Positions 15,577 through 25,952 of a stretch of DNA of 34,325 bases are shown piece after piece. The stretch is from Bacillota bacterium (GTDB lineage: Bacteria; Bacillota; Limnochordia; DTU087). Numbering within the stretch: the first letter of the stretch is position 1; every line of letters begins with the position of its first letter. Location of the stretch: contig JAAZHE010000057.1 in NCBI GenBank assembly GCA_012510855.1, forward strand, positions 1-34,325, in the 5' to 3' direction. The notes below the pieces were generated by a model. It saw only the letters and a list, made by a program, of their open reading frames with translations. It did no database searches and was not told the DNA's origin. A program made the translations under genes and the position numbers.

Positions 15577-17397
15577 CTAGCCGGAGCGTTTCCCTTTGTT
15601 TCTGCTCAGCACCGCTTTCCGCAGCCTGATGCTCTTGGGCGTGACCTCCACCAGTTCGTCATCGGCTATGAAGGCTATAGCCTCCTCCAAGGAAAGAATC
15701 CGAGGCTCATCGATTTTCGGTGCAATTTCTGCCGTAGACGAGCGAATGTTGGTGACATGCCGTTTCTTAGTCACATTTACGTATAGATCGTTCTCCCTGG
15801 AATTCTCGCCGATGATCATCCCTTCGTATACCATGGTCCCCGGGCGAATAAACAAAGTTCCCCTTTCCTGGATATTGACTATGGCATAGGCAGTGGCTTC
15901 CCCCTGCTCGCACGCCACTAAAGCCCCGTTATTCCGACTGGGGATATCCCCTCGGTAAGGGCCGTACCCATAGAAGGTATAATGCATCACTCCCGTTCCC
16001 TTGGTCTCAGTGAGGAAATCAGAGGCAAAACCGATCAGGCCCCGGGTAGGAACGGTGAATTCCAGTTTGAGCCGGCCATCTGCCATCTGCACCATATTCA
16101 AGAGTTCCCCCCGACGGGTGCCCACCTTTTCCATAAAGCCCCCCATGTACTCGGCTGGAATATCCACCACCAAATGCTCCAAAGGCTCAAGCAGCCCTTC
16201 ATCGGACTCCTTAAGGAGCACCTGGGGTTTGGAGACCGCCATTTCATAGCCTTCCCGCCGCATGTTCTCAATGAGAATCGAAAGGTGGAGCTCGCCTCGG
16301 CCGGCCACTTCAAAGACATCGGGACTATCTGTTTCCTTAACCCGCAAGGCCACGTTGACCCGTTTTTCCCTTTCCAGCCGTTCCCGCAAGTGGCGAGAAG
16401 TCAGATACTTGCCCTCTTGACCGGCAAAGGGACTGTCGTTTACCCGAAACAGCATCATTAAAGTAGGCTGGTCTACCTCTAGAGGCGGCAGGGGACTTGG
16501 CTCTTCTATTGAGGTAATGGTATCGCCGATCTCGACATTGTCCACGCCAGCTATAGCGGCAATCTCTCCTGCCGGCACCATTTCTGCTGGGACTCGCTTT
16601 AGGTTTTCGAAGACAAACAGCTGGGTGATGGTCTCTTTGTGCAGTTTGTCGGTACCACCTCGGACAACTGCCACCTGGTCACCCCGCTTGAGTGTGCCGT
16701 TATGCATGCGCCCAATGGCGATGCGGCCAATGTAGGGATCGTAATCTAGGGTACTGATCATGAGCTGCAAAGGAGCCTTTTCACTGCCCTGGGGTGAAGG
16801 TATATAGCGAATAATGGCGTCCAACAGGGGTTTTATCGAACCCTGCCCCTTCTCCACCGCCTGTAAAGCATCATCCAGCTTCTCTTCTACAATGCCCAGG
16901 CGGGCCGAACCGTAAAGCACGGGGGAATTGAGAAGCTCTTCATTGGCTCCTAGGTCTATGAAAAGGTCCAAGACCTCATCCACTACTTCTAGGGGCCGAC
17001 AATCAGATCGATCGATCTTGTTGACCAAGACGATGGGCTGCAATCGCCGGGCTAGGGCCTTTTGGAGCACAAAGCGGGTTTGGGGCATAGGGCCTTCAAA
17101 GGCATCCACTACTAAAAGGGCACCATCAACCATATCCATAATCCGTTCCACTTCTCCGCCGAAATCGGCATGGCCCGGTGTGTCCACAATATTGATTTTG
17201 TAACCTAGGTAGCTGACCGCGGTGTTCTTGGCCAAGATGGTGATGCCCCGCTCCCGCTCGAGAGCGTTGGAGTCCATCACCCGCTCCTCAACATCAGCGT
17301 TGGCCCGAAAAACTCCGGTTTGCTTGAGAATCCCATCCACCAACGTGGTCTTACCGTGATCTACATGGGCAATAATGGCTACATTACGCAATTTCAT
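15577..17397 (-). CDS. typA: TypA/BipA ribosome-associated GTPase
   Basis: Translational GTPase of the EF-G/LepA class involved in ribosome assembly and stress adaptation. From ATG 17397 it has 606 aa, the family's usual length. GTPase motifs are visible: G1 AHVDHGKTT (residues 10-18), the switch-I region ERERGITI, G3 DTPGHADF, G4 NKID and G5 near GSA. Then come the EF-Tu-like domain 2, EF-G-like domains, and the TypA-specific C-terminal domain ([19 protein letters not shown]). The track's start at 17463 is the TTG of the -35 box TTGACA, so it is rejected; AAGG lies just upstream of 17397. Confidence 0.96.
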   Translation of the reverse strand: MKLRNVAIIAHVDHGKTTLVDGILKQTGVFRANADVEERVMDSNALERERGITILAKNTAVSYLGYKINIVDTPGHADFGGEVERIMDMVDGALLVVDAFEGPMPQTRFVLQKALARRLQPIVLVNKIDRSDCRPLEVVDEVLDLFIDLGANEELLNSPVLYGSARLGIVEEKLDDALQAVEKGQGSIKPLLDAIIRYIPSPQGSEKAPLQLMISTLDYDPYIGRIAIGRMHNGTLKRGDQVAVVRGGTDKLHKETITQLFVFENLKRVPAEMVPAGEIAAIAGVDNVEIGDTITSIEEPSPLPPLEVDQPTLMMLFRVNDSPFAGQEGKYLTSRHLRERLEREKRVNVALRVKETDSPDVFEVAGRGELHLSILIENMRREGYEMAVSKPQVLLKESDEGLLEPLEHLVVDIPAEYMGGFMEKVGTRRGELLNMVQMADGRLKLEFTVPTRGLIGFASDFLTETKGTGVMHYTFYGYGPYRGDIPSRNNGALVACEQGEATAYAIVNIQERGTLFIRPGTMVYEGMIIGENSRENDLYVNVTKKRHVTNIRSSTAEIAPKIDEPRILSLEEAIAFIADDELVEVTPKSIRLRKAVLSRNKGKRSG

Positions 17398-17434
17398 AAT
17401 TACCTTGCCTCCTGCTGCAAAAAGCACAGGTTTA

Positions 17435-17463
17435 AGACTACCCATCTTCCATAGTGTTGTCAA
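17435..17463 (-). promoter_or_regulatory. Candidate promoter of typA
   Basis: On the minus strand a perfect -35 TTGACA (17458-17463) is followed after 17 bp by TAGTCT (17435-17440), a poor -10. The position 38 bp before the ATG is suitable. Confidence 0.5.
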
Positions 17464-17538
17464 GAAGGGAATGGGGATGTAATGCAGAAGCTGCCGATGA
17501 CTATAGACCTTTCATCGAAGCTGAGAAGTTGAAGGGGG

Positions 17539-18072
17539 TTAGAAAAAGCCGGGAATCAACAGTCGGGAGAGGTAAGCAAAGAAAGTACCCACAAGGCTGC
17601 CGGCCAGTACATCACTGGGATAGTGAACTCCAACGTAGATGCGGGACCATCCCACCAATGCTGCCCACAGCACCCACAAGACAGAGTACCCGGGAAAAGC
17701 CAAGGCGTAACTTACCCCAACAGCAAAACTGGCGGTGGTATGGCCCGAGGGGAAAGAATAAGCGCAGATGGGCACATTAAAGGTGCGGATGTGTTCTAGT
17801 CGAAAAATTGGACGGGGGCGATTGACCAAGCGCTTGACTACGAGGCTGACTAGGGAACTTCCAGCTAAAGCTGCAAAGGCTCTGCTGCCGGCAACGAGAC
17901 AAGAGCGCCGCTCGTACAGTCCCGCCAGGATCGCTCCGAGGGTAATGCCGATGGTAAAACCAGCACTGCCGGTATGGGTAACCCACACCGAAAGCTTGTC
18001 CAGCAGCCTGCACCTAATGCGGGTATTGAATAAGCGAAACAGCCACTCATCACCTGCACGGAAAGTTACCAT
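17539..18072 (-). CDS. PAP2-family membrane phosphatase
   Basis: A 177-aa integral membrane phosphatase, probably acting on undecaprenyl pyrophosphate or phosphatidic acid-type lipids. All three catalytic signatures of the PAP2 superfamily are present: KRLVNRPRP (about 80-88), YSFPSGHTT (about 106-114) and SRIYVGVHYPSDV (about 143-155), with the active-site His residues in the last two. Hydrophobic helices flank them. ATG 18072 has GAGGGGG at 7 nt. It could be the BcrC-type undecaprenyl-diphosphatase that recycles the cell-wall lipid carrier, but the substrate cannot be told from sequence. It is transcribed toward typA with a 141-bp gap and may be read through into it. Confidence 0.88.
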   Translation of the reverse strand: MVTFRAGDEWLFRLFNTRIRCRLLDKLSVWVTHTGSAGFTIGITLGAILAGLYERRSCLVAGSRAFAALAGSSLVSLVVKRLVNRPRPIFRLEHIRTFNVPICAYSFPSGHTTASFAVGVSYALAFPGYSVLWVLWAALVGWSRIYVGVHYPSDVLAGSLVGTFFAYLSRLLIPGFF

Positions 18073-18261
18073 TCACCGGCCCCCTCACCATCGGATGATC
18101 CTAGTTTACCACATCTATTCTCAAGGCGCAGTAGAAAATTCACAAGGACCAGCCATAAATGGGCAGCCCTCCCTCTAGGGTCAACTATTATCTAATCTAA
18201 TCATATTAGAAGTGGTGCAGACTAAAGCTAGAATGGGACGCGGAAACAGGAGGAGCTAATC

Positions 18262-19929
18262 ATGATCTTCGATAAATACCAGCCCCGAGTGGCTTATTTC
18301 TGCATGGAATACGGCCTCAATGAAGAACTACCGATATACGCCGGCGGCCTCGGAATCCTTGCGGGAGACATCCTCAAAAGTGCCCATGACCTCCATTTAC
18401 CCATGGTGGGCATAGGTATCCTATGGCAAGAGGGTTATACTTCTCAGTTTATCAATGAACACGGCTGGCCGTATGATCGGCCGGCAAGCTATGCACCGGA
18501 ACTGCTGCAAGACACAGGGGTTACAGTCCATGTAACCATCAGAGGTGATGAGGTGCCGGTGCGGATATGGAAGGTGGATTCCTTTCAAAACGCCCCTCTG
18601 TACCTTCTAGATACCGCTGTCCCCGGCAGCAGCTACGATTGGGTTACGAGGCGGTTATACGGAGGTACCTCCCATGATCGAATTGCTCAGGAGATCGTCT
18701 TGGGAATTGGAGGAGTCCGGGCCCTGGAAGCCCTCGGCCATACCCCAGATGTCTACCACTTCAATGAGGGACATGCGGTCCTGGCTGGGATTGAATTGAT
18801 TCGCCGCAAGAAAGCCATGGGAATGACTTTCCGAGAGGCCTTGGAAGCCACCCGGCGAGAGGTTGTCTTTACCACCCATACTCCGGTTATGGCCGGAAAT
18901 GAAGAACACGACCTTGAGCTCTTGGAATACATGGGTGCCTTTAACGGCCTTTCTTGGGAAGAAATGGAGCAAATCGGCGGAGATCCCTTCAACATGACAG
19001 TTGCGGGCCTGCGCCTTGCCCACATGGCCAACGGCGTATCTAAGCTCCACGGCATAACGGCCAGGGCTATGTGGTCAGATAAAGAGGACCGAGCTCCTAT
19101 AGTCTCCATCACCAACGGGGTCCATGTCAACACATGGATGCACCCGGAAATCCGCAGGGCTTATGAAGCCAACCGGAGCTTGTGGGAACCCCACATGGAG
19201 GCGAAGCAGGAGCTGCTCAATGCCATAGCAAAGAGGACTGGGGTACGGCTTAATCCCAAGGCACTGCTCATTGGTTTTGCTCGCCGGGCGGCTCTGTATA
19301 AGCGTCCGGGACTTATTTTTCAGCGGATGGATATCATAGGTCCGCTGCTGGAGAGCGGACGAATTCAGCTGGTCTTCTCCGGCAAAGCTCATCCCCAAGA
19401 TGAAGCCGCAAAACGTCAGGTGAGCAAGATTGCAGAGATAACCAAGCAGTTTCCCCAGAGTGTCGTCTTTCTGGAGAACTACGACATGGCCTTGGGCCGT
19501 CTGCTCACCGCGGGCTGTGATGTATGGCTCAACAATCCCCAAAGACCTCTGGAAGCATCCGGCACTTCGGGCATTAAGGCTGCCCTCAACGGCTGTCTCA
19601 ACCTGAGCGTCCTTGACGGATGGTGGGTAGAGGCCTGCCAGCACGGTGTTAACGGCTGGCAGTTTGGCGGAGGCTATGAAGGGCCAAGTCAAACCAAATA
19701 CGATTCAGCTAGCTTGTATGAAGTGCTGCTTGAGGATGTGATTCCCACCTATTACGAACATCCCGAGCGGTGGCGGAAAATGATGGTGGAGAGTATCAAG
19801 TCAACCTATTACCGGTTTTCTGCTCAAAGGATGCTGATTGAGTATTACAATATCATGTATCAGCCGTCTCGAACGGCAAAGCTCTTGGCTGAAGAGATCG
19901 ACCATATCCTGGCCACCAGTCTCCGATAG
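18262..19929 (+). CDS. glgP: Alpha-glucan phosphorylase (GT35, short form)
   Basis: Phosphorolyses alpha-1,4-glucans or maltodextrins to glucose-1-phosphate, using pyridoxal phosphate. At 555 aa it is the short bacterial/archaeal form that lacks the eukaryotic-type N-terminal regulatory extension. It starts with VAYFCMEYGLNEELPIYAGG, a family signature, and has FNEGHAVL, TTHTPVMAGNEEHD and ITNGVHVNTWMHPE. The cofactor lysine is in SGTSGIKAALNG (Lys439). ATG 18262 has AGGAGG at 8 nt. It is monocistronic, ending in a bidirectional hairpin, but the next genes (manA, pgi) handle hexose phosphates, so it fits a glycogen or starch use module. Confidence 0.93.
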   Translation: MIFDKYQPRVAYFCMEYGLNEELPIYAGGLGILAGDILKSAHDLHLPMVGIGILWQEGYTSQFINEHGWPYDRPASYAPELLQDTGVTVHVTIRGDEVPVRIWKVDSFQNAPLYLLDTAVPGSSYDWVTRRLYGGTSHDRIAQEIVLGIGGVRALEALGHTPDVYHFNEGHAVLAGIELIRRKKAMGMTFREALEATRREVVFTTHTPVMAGNEEHDLELLEYMGAFNGLSWEEMEQIGGDPFNMTVAGLRLAHMANGVSKLHGITARAMWSDKEDRAPIVSITNGVHVNTWMHPEIRRAYEANRSLWEPHMEAKQELLNAIAKRTGVRLNPKALLIGFARRAALYKRPGLIFQRMDIIGPLLESGRIQLVFSGKAHPQDEAAKRQVSKIAEITKQFPQSVVFLENYDMALGRLLTAGCDVWLNNPQRPLEASGTSGIKAALNGCLNLSVLDGWWVEACQHGVNGWQFGGGYEGPSQTKYDSASLYEVLLEDVIPTYYEHPERWRKMMVESIKSTYYRFSAQRMLIEYYNIMYQPSRTAKLLAEEIDHILATSLR

Positions 19930-19981
19930 CAAGTCTGCTGAACGCATGTTCAACTACAGATTTGAGCAGCCAGATCAAAAC

Positions 19982-20018
19982 AGGCCGAGGTGAACACTAG
20001 AATGCTCAACCTCGGCCT
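19982..20018. terminator. Bidirectional terminator between glgP and manA
   Basis: AGGCCGAGGT (19982-19991) pairs perfectly with ACCTCGGCCT (20009-20018). The minus-strand side is followed by GTTTTG and the plus-strand side by ATGTCTTTC, so it can serve both convergent genes, better for manA. Confidence 0.72.
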
Positions 20019-20088
20019 ATGTCTTTCACCTAGTTATCTTCCGGTGAAAACTATCTTGTCCATGCTTTCCATTGTCGCACTTGCTACC

Positions 20089-21195
20089 TTATGCTTCCGC
20101 GAGGGGCAGATAACTGGTGCGGTAGTCTCCTACACCAGCCACCATCTTGGTAATATCTGGATAGCTGTATCCGTGGGACAAAAGGGGTTCGATAATATTC
20201 CGCCTTATATCGGGGACGTAGCATTTCATCACTTTACCGGTTCCCACCAGTCTGTACATCTCAACACAAGCGGGAACCAGCACCGAGTCCCCCGGCTCCA
20301 TGGCAAGCTGGATGCCGGACCCGTCATCTTCCAGAGCAAAGCTGCCCTCCAGGCAGGTTAGAAGATGAAATCTCTCGCCCTGTGTTGCTTCTGGGACAGC
20401 GCCCTCTACCAAGAGAATCTCCAAGGCAAAATACCGATTGGCCACCATCACAGTCTTCTGCCCTGCCGGCTGAGGAATTGTCAGACCGGTTACCGGAGTG
20501 GTCTTTTGGCCGGCAAACTGGATCACATCCAACGCTTTCTTGATGTGGAGCGGCCGGCTCTTGCCTTGAGCATCGACCCGATCCCAATCGTAAAGGCGGT
20601 AGACTGTATCAGAGTTCTGCTGGATTTCGGCCACCATTACTCCACTACCCAAGGCGTGGACCGTCCCCGCGGGCACATCAAAGACATCCCCTGGCTTGAC
20701 AGGCACCCGGTTAAGACAATGGGCCAGAGTCCCATCGGCAATTGCCTTCCTCAGGGATTCCCGGGTTGCTCCCGGTTTCAGGCCGTAGATGATTTCAGCC
20801 CCCGGTTCGGCTGCAATTACATACCAGGCCTCCCACTTGCCCGGATCGCCCGACTCATGATCAGCTGCATACTCGTCATCAGGATGTACTTGAACAGAAA
20901 GATAATCATTGGCGTCCAGTATCTTGAGGAGCAGCGGAAACTTAACTAGAGCCGAATCAGGGAGTGCTGTGCCGATCAGCGCTCTTCCGTACATGCTCAT
21001 CAATTCCGGAAGGGTGGTTCCTGCTAGAGGTCCGTTGGCAACAACGCTAATACCTTGGGCGTGGGCGGCAACCTCCCAGCTTTCTCCGATGCTGGCGCTG
21101 GGAAGTACCCTGCCGAACTTCTTGTTCAGGGCAGTTCCGCCCCAAACCTTTTCTTTATAGATTGGGTAAAACCTCAAGGGATATGGCTTGATCAA
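20089..21195 (-). CDS. manA: Mannose-6-phosphate isomerase, class I cupin type
   Basis: Interconverts mannose-6-phosphate and fructose-6-phosphate with a bound zinc. The 368-aa protein carries SVQVHPDDEYA near residue 100, the metal-site helper KWEAWYVI near 120, VPAGTVHALG near 174 and the EIQQNSDTVYRLYDWDR segment near 190, all typical of type I enzymes of the Bacillus kind. It is about 50 residues longer than the compact Bacillus enzymes; the extra C-terminal part (KCYVPDIRRNIIEPLLSHGYS onward) follows the cupin core. TTG 21195 has GGGAGG at 7 nt. It lies 21 bp after pgi and is probably cotranscribed with it. Confidence 0.92.
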   Translation of the reverse strand: MIKPYPLRFYPIYKEKVWGGTALNKKFGRVLPSASIGESWEVAAHAQGISVVANGPLAGTTLPELMSMYGRALIGTALPDSALVKFPLLLKILDANDYLSVQVHPDDEYAADHESGDPGKWEAWYVIAAEPGAEIIYGLKPGATRESLRKAIADGTLAHCLNRVPVKPGDVFDVPAGTVHALGSGVMVAEIQQNSDTVYRLYDWDRVDAQGKSRPLHIKKALDVIQFAGQKTTPVTGLTIPQPAGQKTVMVANRYFALEILLVEGAVPEATQGERFHLLTCLEGSFALEDDGSGIQLAMEPGDSVLVPACVEMYRLVGTGKVMKCYVPDIRRNIIEPLLSHGYSYPDITKMVAGVGDYRTSYLPLAEA

Positions 21196-21216
21196 CTGAA
21201 GTCCTCCCTGCTAAGG

Positions 21217-22575
21217 TCAGCTGATGCTCTGGGACAACCGCTTTTCTAAAGCTTCCCGCTCCTTTTCGAAACCGGGCTTGCCCAGTAAAGCAAACATGTT
21301 GCGCTTATATGCTTCAACTCCAGGCTGGTCAAAGGGGTTTACTCCTAAGAGGTAGCCGCTGATAGCGCAAGCCTTTTCAAAGAAGTATACTAACTGCCCG
21401 AAACTGTACTCACTGAGCCGCGGAACCCGCACCACAAGGCTGGGAACACCGCCATCGGAATGGGCCAGCAAAGTCCCCTCCAGAGCCTTGCGGTTGACGT
21501 AATCCACGGTCTTCCCGGCCAGATAATTGAGGCCGTCCAAATCTTCCTCTTCACTGGTTATTGCCAGTTCCGACTGGGGATTCTCTATTTGAATCACCGT
21601 CTCCATGATAACCCTCAGGCCTTCCTGAATATACTGACCAAGGGAGTGAAGATCAGTGGTAAAGTCCACAGAAGCGGGGAACAAACCTTTATGGTCCTTT
21701 CCTTCACTTTCACCAAAGAGCTGCTTCCACCATTCCGCTAGATAGTGAAGGGCCGGTTCATAAGTGACCAGGATCTCAATCAGCTTCCCCTTGCGGTATA
21801 GGCAGTTGCGCACTGCTGCGTATTGGTAGCTGGCGTTGGCATTCAGCTTGGGAGAAGCGTACTCGTGCATGGCTGCCTCCGCTCCAGCCATCACGGCATC
21901 AATGTCTAGGCCTGCTACCGCCATGGGCAGAAGGCCCACTGGAGTCAACACCGAGTACCGGCCACCGATATCGTCAGGAATCACGAAGGTCCGATAGCCT
22001 TGGGCATAGGCCAGCTGTTTGAGGGCTCCCCGGGTTCGGTCAGTTGTGGCGATAATCCTCTGCTTAGCAGCTTCTTTGCCGTACTTCCGCTCCATGAAGG
22101 ACCGCAGAATCCGAAAGGCTACAGCCGGCTCAGTGGTTGTGCCCGACTTGGAAATGACGTTCACATAGACTTCCCTATATTCCAGCGAGGACAGCAAATC
22201 GCTAATGTATGCACCACTGAGGTTGTGACCGACGAAATAGACGGGTACGTCTACTCCACTGAAAGGTGGTGTCAGCATCTCAATCGCTGCTCGGGCCCCG
22301 AGATACGACCCGCCGATACCAATCACAACAAAGGCATCGGCTTGGGCCCGTACTTCCGCGGCTGTATCCTTAATCCTGGCAAATTCCCCTCGATGGTAGT
22401 TGGCGGGGAGCTCCAACCAGCCTAGATAATCGCTACCTGGACCCGTACGGCTGTGCAGCCGCCTATGGGCTTCTTGTACTTGGTCTTCCATATATGCAAG
22501 CTCATGCTCTCCGATAAAGGATAATGCCGGTGTGTAATCAAAGCGCAATTTCTCTGCAACCAGTGTCTTGGCCAT
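21217..22575 (-). CDS. pgi: Glucose-6-phosphate isomerase
   Basis: Interconverts glucose-6-phosphate and fructose-6-phosphate in glycolysis. The 452-aa length is typical for Firmicutes. Signatures are [17 protein letters not shown] near 80, [17 protein letters not shown] near 138, the [12 protein letters not shown] segment with the catalytic Glu near 290, and [15 protein letters not shown] with the catalytic Lys near 420. The ATG at 22575 lacks a convincing ribosome binding site; an excellent AAGGAGG lies about 55 nt upstream without a usable in-frame start. First gene of pgi-manA. Confidence 0.95.
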   Translation of the reverse strand: MAKTLVAEKLRFDYTPALSFIGEHELAYMEDQVQEAHRRLHSRTGPGSDYLGWLELPANYHRGEFARIKDTAAEVRAQADAFVVIGIGGSYLGARAAIEMLTPPFSGVDVPVYFVGHNLSGAYISDLLSSLEYREVYVNVISKSGTTTEPAVAFRILRSFMERKYGKEAAKQRIIATTDRTRGALKQLAYAQGYRTFVIPDDIGGRYSVLTPVGLLPMAVAGLDIDAVMAGAEAAMHEYASPKLNANASYQYAAVRNCLYRKGKLIEILVTYEPALHYLAEWWKQLFGESEGKDHKGLFPASVDFTTDLHSLGQYIQEGLRVIMETVIQIENPQSELAITSEEEDLDGLNYLAGKTVDYVNRKALEGTLLAHSDGGVPSLVVRVPRLSEYSFGQLVYFFEKACAISGYLLGVNPFDQPGVEAYKRNMFALLGKPGFEKEREALEKRLSQSIS

Positions 22576-22700
22576 TTTGCTTAGCGATGGAGCCGCGGCT
22601 TGATGCTGCGGACTAGATCGCCCCCACCCTCCTTCTCTGCTTCACGGTCCTCCGGAAGCTTGATAAGCCTGCTGTGTTACACTAACAGACTTCTCTTCTT

Positions 22701-22729
22701 ATACTATTATCCCTACAGGCTTCTGGCAA
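22701..22729 (-). promoter_or_regulatory. Candidate promoter of pgi-manA
   Basis: On the minus strand TTGCCA (22724-22729, five of six) and TAGTAT (22701-22706, four of six) are 17 bp apart. A GATAAT lies within the spacer as an alternative -10. The leader of about 120 nt contains a small hairpin around CTGTTA-GTG-TAACA. Confidence 0.45.
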
Positions 22730-22752
22730 CAAGCCCAGAGTCCTAGCTAAGT

Positions 22753-24360
22753 TCACCCATGTACCTTACCCAGATAGTACTCTCCAATATTGGCAGCATG
22801 GTCGCCGATTCTCTCCAGATTGGAGATAATATCCAGATATACTATGCCAGAAAGGGGTGAGCAGAGGTTCTGATTCAGCCGATCAATATGTCTGCGGCGG
22901 AGCTCTTCCTCCTGTTCATCGATGCGGGCCTCCCTTTCCTTAATAGCCAAAGCGTATTTAGCCTCATTTTCTCGCCATGCCCGTAGGGCTAAATTCAAGG
23001 TCTCCATGGTATAATCCAAGAACTCCAAGAGCTCTTTATTGGCTGCTTCGCTGAACATTATCTGATTGACAGCCTTGTGCTCCAGAAGCTCGCCGATATT
23101 AGTCCCGGGGTCCCCCACTCGCTCTATATCATTGATGAGGTTGTACAGCTGGCGGTGGCGCTCTGATTGACTTTCCGATAAAGACATCTTGGATAGTTCC
23201 ACCAGGTAGTGGGTGATGCCCTCCTCATACTGGTCAATGGCATCTTCCAAGATAGCAATGCGGCCCAAGGCCTCTTCGTTGGGGTCGGTGACATTTTCTC
23301 TGGCAATGGTGAGCATCTCCATAGCCATCTCACCCATGTGCATGACTTCAGTATAGGCCTGCTGTAAAGCAGCTTCGGGAGTGGCCAACAGGCGGCTATC
23401 CAGTTGGAGAGACAGCTTTTTCTCCCGGGGATCGTCGGGCACAAGCTTAGTCACCGTATATGCCAAAAGACCCGATAGCGGCAGCAAAACAAGGGTATTG
23501 GTCACATTAAAAACAGTGTGGGCATTGGCAATTTGCCTTGTAATCGATGGTGATGTGAGTCTAACCACCTGGGTGAACAATGGCAGCAGGGGAAGGAAGA
23601 TTAACGCGCCGATAACGTTAAAAAGCAGGTGGGACATGGCTGCCCGCCGGGCATTGACCGATGTGCCAATACTAGAGAGCATCGCGGTAATTGTCGTACC
23701 GATGTTATTCCCCAAAAGCACCGGCAGAGCCAGTCCCAAGGGGATCAAACCATCCCTGGCCAGTCCCTGCAGTATACCGGTGGTAGCAGAGCTGCTCTGC
23801 ACTATGGCTGTCACCCCTGCACCCACCAACAATCCGTAATACCACCTATCCGACAATGTCAGCATCAGCTCGGCAAAAACCGGGCTCTCCCGAAAGGGCT
23901 TCATGGCACCGGTCATAGTCTCGATACCAATGAACAAAAGACCAAACCCCAGTAGAATTTCACCCCAATAGCGGTTCATCTTTCGTCTTCCGAACAGCAA
24001 GAATAGGGCGCCTATGGCAACAAAGATCCAGGCGTATTCACCGAGATCAAAAGCGATGAGCTGAGCAGTTATAGTTGTTCCGATGTTGGCTCCCATGATC
24101 ACGCCTATAGCCTGGGACAAGTTCATTAAACCAGCATTGACAAAACCAACTACCATGACCGTGGTTGCACTGCTGCTTTGAATGATGGAGGTGATCACTG
24201 TTCCCAACAATACTCCCAAGAGCTGGTTGGTAGTCAGCGCTTCCAGCCAGCGGCGCATCTTGCTGCCGGCCGCTTTTTGCAGGCCGTCGCCCATTTGGTG
24301 CATGCCAAAAAGAAATAGACCCAGCCCGCCTAACAACCCAAAGATCATTTGGATCACCAA
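22753..24360 (-). CDS. Na+/phosphate symporter with PhoU-like C-terminal domain
   Basis: A 535-aa member of the PNaS (Na/Pi cotransporter) family. The duplicated transport signature QSSSATT occurs twice (IIQSSSATTVMVVG near 60 and IVQSSSATTGILQG near 188), each with GANIGTT or GNNIGTT following, giving inverted repeats of membrane helices over about 1-315. Residues about 340-535 are a soluble helical PhoU-like region (HRQLYNLINDIERVGDPGTN and LERIGDHAANIGEY), which in relatives regulates transport. It would import phosphate with sodium. The start is uncertain: TTG 24360 is distant from AGGAG, and ATG 24348 (MIFGLLGG) is an alternative. No phosphate-regulon neighbours. Confidence 0.9.
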   Translation of the reverse strand: MVIQMIFGLLGGLGLFLFGMHQMGDGLQKAAGSKMRRWLEALTTNQLLGVLLGTVITSIIQSSSATTVMVVGFVNAGLMNLSQAIGVIMGANIGTTITAQLIAFDLGEYAWIFVAIGALFLLFGRRKMNRYWGEILLGFGLLFIGIETMTGAMKPFRESPVFAELMLTLSDRWYYGLLVGAGVTAIVQSSSATTGILQGLARDGLIPLGLALPVLLGNNIGTTITAMLSSIGTSVNARRAAMSHLLFNVIGALIFLPLLPLFTQVVRLTSPSITRQIANAHTVFNVTNTLVLLPLSGLLAYTVTKLVPDDPREKKLSLQLDSRLLATPEAALQQAYTEVMHMGEMAMEMLTIARENVTDPNEEALGRIAILEDAIDQYEEGITHYLVELSKMSLSESQSERHRQLYNLINDIERVGDPGTNIGELLEHKAVNQIMFSEAANKELLEFLDYTMETLNLALRAWRENEAKYALAIKEREARIDEQEEELRRRHIDRLNQNLCSPLSGIVYLDIISNLERIGDHAANIGEYYLGKVHG

Positions 24361-24490
24361 AACAGATTCACTCTCCTAAATCAACTCTACCTGAGCTGAG
24401 GCAATCAGTCTTGCAATTACTTACTGGCAAATGATTTATCAGCTGACGGGATCAGCATGCATCACATGCAACCCACTCGATACCAATAAC

Positions 24491-25660
24491 TTACATGTAA
24501 TCGCTAAAGTCTTCACCCACATGCCGCTCCCAACAAGCGAGGAAATTGATCAGCTGATCCCATGACGGGCTGCGCCCAGTCCGAACGTAGTAGCCGGAGG
24601 TAGCCGCACCAACAGTTAACGCCTGCTCCGGGGACAGCCCCAGAAGCAGTCCGAGACAGAAGCCCCCATTAAAATTATCTCCTCCGCTGGTGGTGATAAC
24701 GGGACTGCTTGTATAAGGCCCCGGAGCATAGTAATACTCTCCATCGAAGACAGCCCCGGCTCCATCAACCGGGTGAACTACTACGCCGTAAAGGTCCATA
24801 GCCTCAGAGATAGCTTCTGTAATATCCCTCAAGCTGACCTCATTGATGGGCACGGAAAACTTGATCCCATACGCTTTAGCCACCTCAGAGGCTTCTTTGC
24901 GGTTAATGCTCAGTATGGTCCGGTAATGAGATGAGAAGCGGGCAAAAATCTCCATCGCCTTCCGCCAATCCTCGCCAGTCCGCTTCTCGGGGTCTATGGG
25001 ATCCATGAAAAACAAGCGGGGTTCACCCTCAAAGGTGATCTCCGGCAAAATCTCGCTCTGGAGTTTCTCCCAGATGATGTTCATTTCGGGAATCATAGTC
25101 CAATTAATAGTTGCAACCAGCTGACTTTGCTGGATCAAGGCCTTTAGCTTATCTTTCCCTACTTGAGACAAGATTCGATCCCAGGTAATCTCTTTTAGGG
25201 GCGAGGTATTGCACAACATAATCTTTCCATCTTGGAATTCCAATGCCAGAGTCTGCCCGGGATTAGCGATATTGAAATACTCAGCTGCTAAGGCAGCGAA
25301 GTCTTCGAACACAGGATTCACCGCAGGATAGCCGATACACCCAATATATGTAAATTGGCAGCCGAGCCTGCCCATGGTAGCCCCCATGCTTACAGCGCTG
25401 CCGCCGATCTTAACGTAACGGGGAACATGCTCCAGGCTGGTACTGAGACCCGCAGCATCCATAATCTTCTGGCCAAAGCCTTGAATGGTCTCCACCTTGG
25501 TAAAGCTGTCGAAGTCAATACGCTTGTCCACTAGATCTGACACTTGGTCAACGAAAGCATCAAATCCGAACAAAAGCTGCAGCTTTGCCGCTTCAGCTTC
25601 CCGGCCGAGAAGCGCCTGCCGGGTACTGGCTATCAGCTGAACCACTTGGTTATCAGTCAT
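24491..25660 (-). CDS. PfkB-family carbohydrate kinase
   Basis: Ribokinase-like sugar or nucleoside kinase, about 389 aa from ATG 25660. Features are an N-terminal LLFGFDAFVDQVSDLV, the first PfkB signature region GGSAVSMGATMGRLGC near 88 and the second signature TTSGGDNFNGGFCLGLLLG near 325, where the Asp of GDN is the expected catalytic base. It is longer than typical ribokinase (about 300 aa), with an insertion in the middle (IPEMNIIWEKLQ and FMDPIDPEKRTGEDW). The substrate cannot be told. The track adds 20 N-terminal residues from 25720; ATG 25660 has GGGGG 8-9 nt upstream and a more usual N terminus. It stands alone. Confidence 0.82.
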   Translation of the reverse strand: MTDNQVVQLIASTRQALLGREAEAAKLQLLFGFDAFVDQVSDLVDKRIDFDSFTKVETIQGFGQKIMDAAGLSTSLEHVPRYVKIGGSAVSMGATMGRLGCQFTYIGCIGYPAVNPVFEDFAALAAEYFNIANPGQTLALEFQDGKIMLCNTSPLKEITWDRILSQVGKDKLKALIQQSQLVATINWTMIPEMNIIWEKLQSEILPEITFEGEPRLFFMDPIDPEKRTGEDWRKAMEIFARFSSHYRTILSINRKEASEVAKAYGIKFSVPINEVSLRDITEAISEAMDLYGVVVHPVDGAGAVFDGEYYYAPGPYTSSPVITTSGGDNFNGGFCLGLLLGLSPEQALTVGAATSGYYVRTGRSPSWDQLINFLACWERHVGEDFSDYM

Positions 25661-25831
25661 CAATCTCAACCCCCAGTAGGTAGATTGGCTGTCTAACCAC
25701 TGCCCACTCCTGCATGGCATCGGTATAGTCTAATTTACTGAGCTAATGCTTATGTATCCAGGATTCTCTTACGACACCACCTACTTGTTTTCTATTGGTT
25801 AAATTAAAATCCTGCCCAACCAGACTCTTGT

Positions 25832-25841
25832 CAGTATACTG
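25832..25841. promoter_or_regulatory. Palindrome upstream of the lipoprotein gene
   Basis: CAGTATACTG is a perfect 10-bp palindrome flanked by TTGT and AACAA, about 110 bp before the lipoprotein start. It may be an operator; no clear -35/-10 pair could be set around it. The surrounding 25661-25952 region otherwise holds nothing recognised. Confidence 0.3.
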
Positions 25842-25952
25842 TAACAAACAGTTTGCTTTGGTGGTTCCCATGCCATAACTTGGCAGGAGCCCAAAAAAGA
25901 GGTTATCGCCCCACGCTGCCGAAAATCCCAACGAGACTAGGGGGAGGTTTGT

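Noticed and set aside
17398-17463. Extended N terminus of TypA
   Set aside because: The TTG is part of the -35 box TTGACA, and the conserved start is at 17397.
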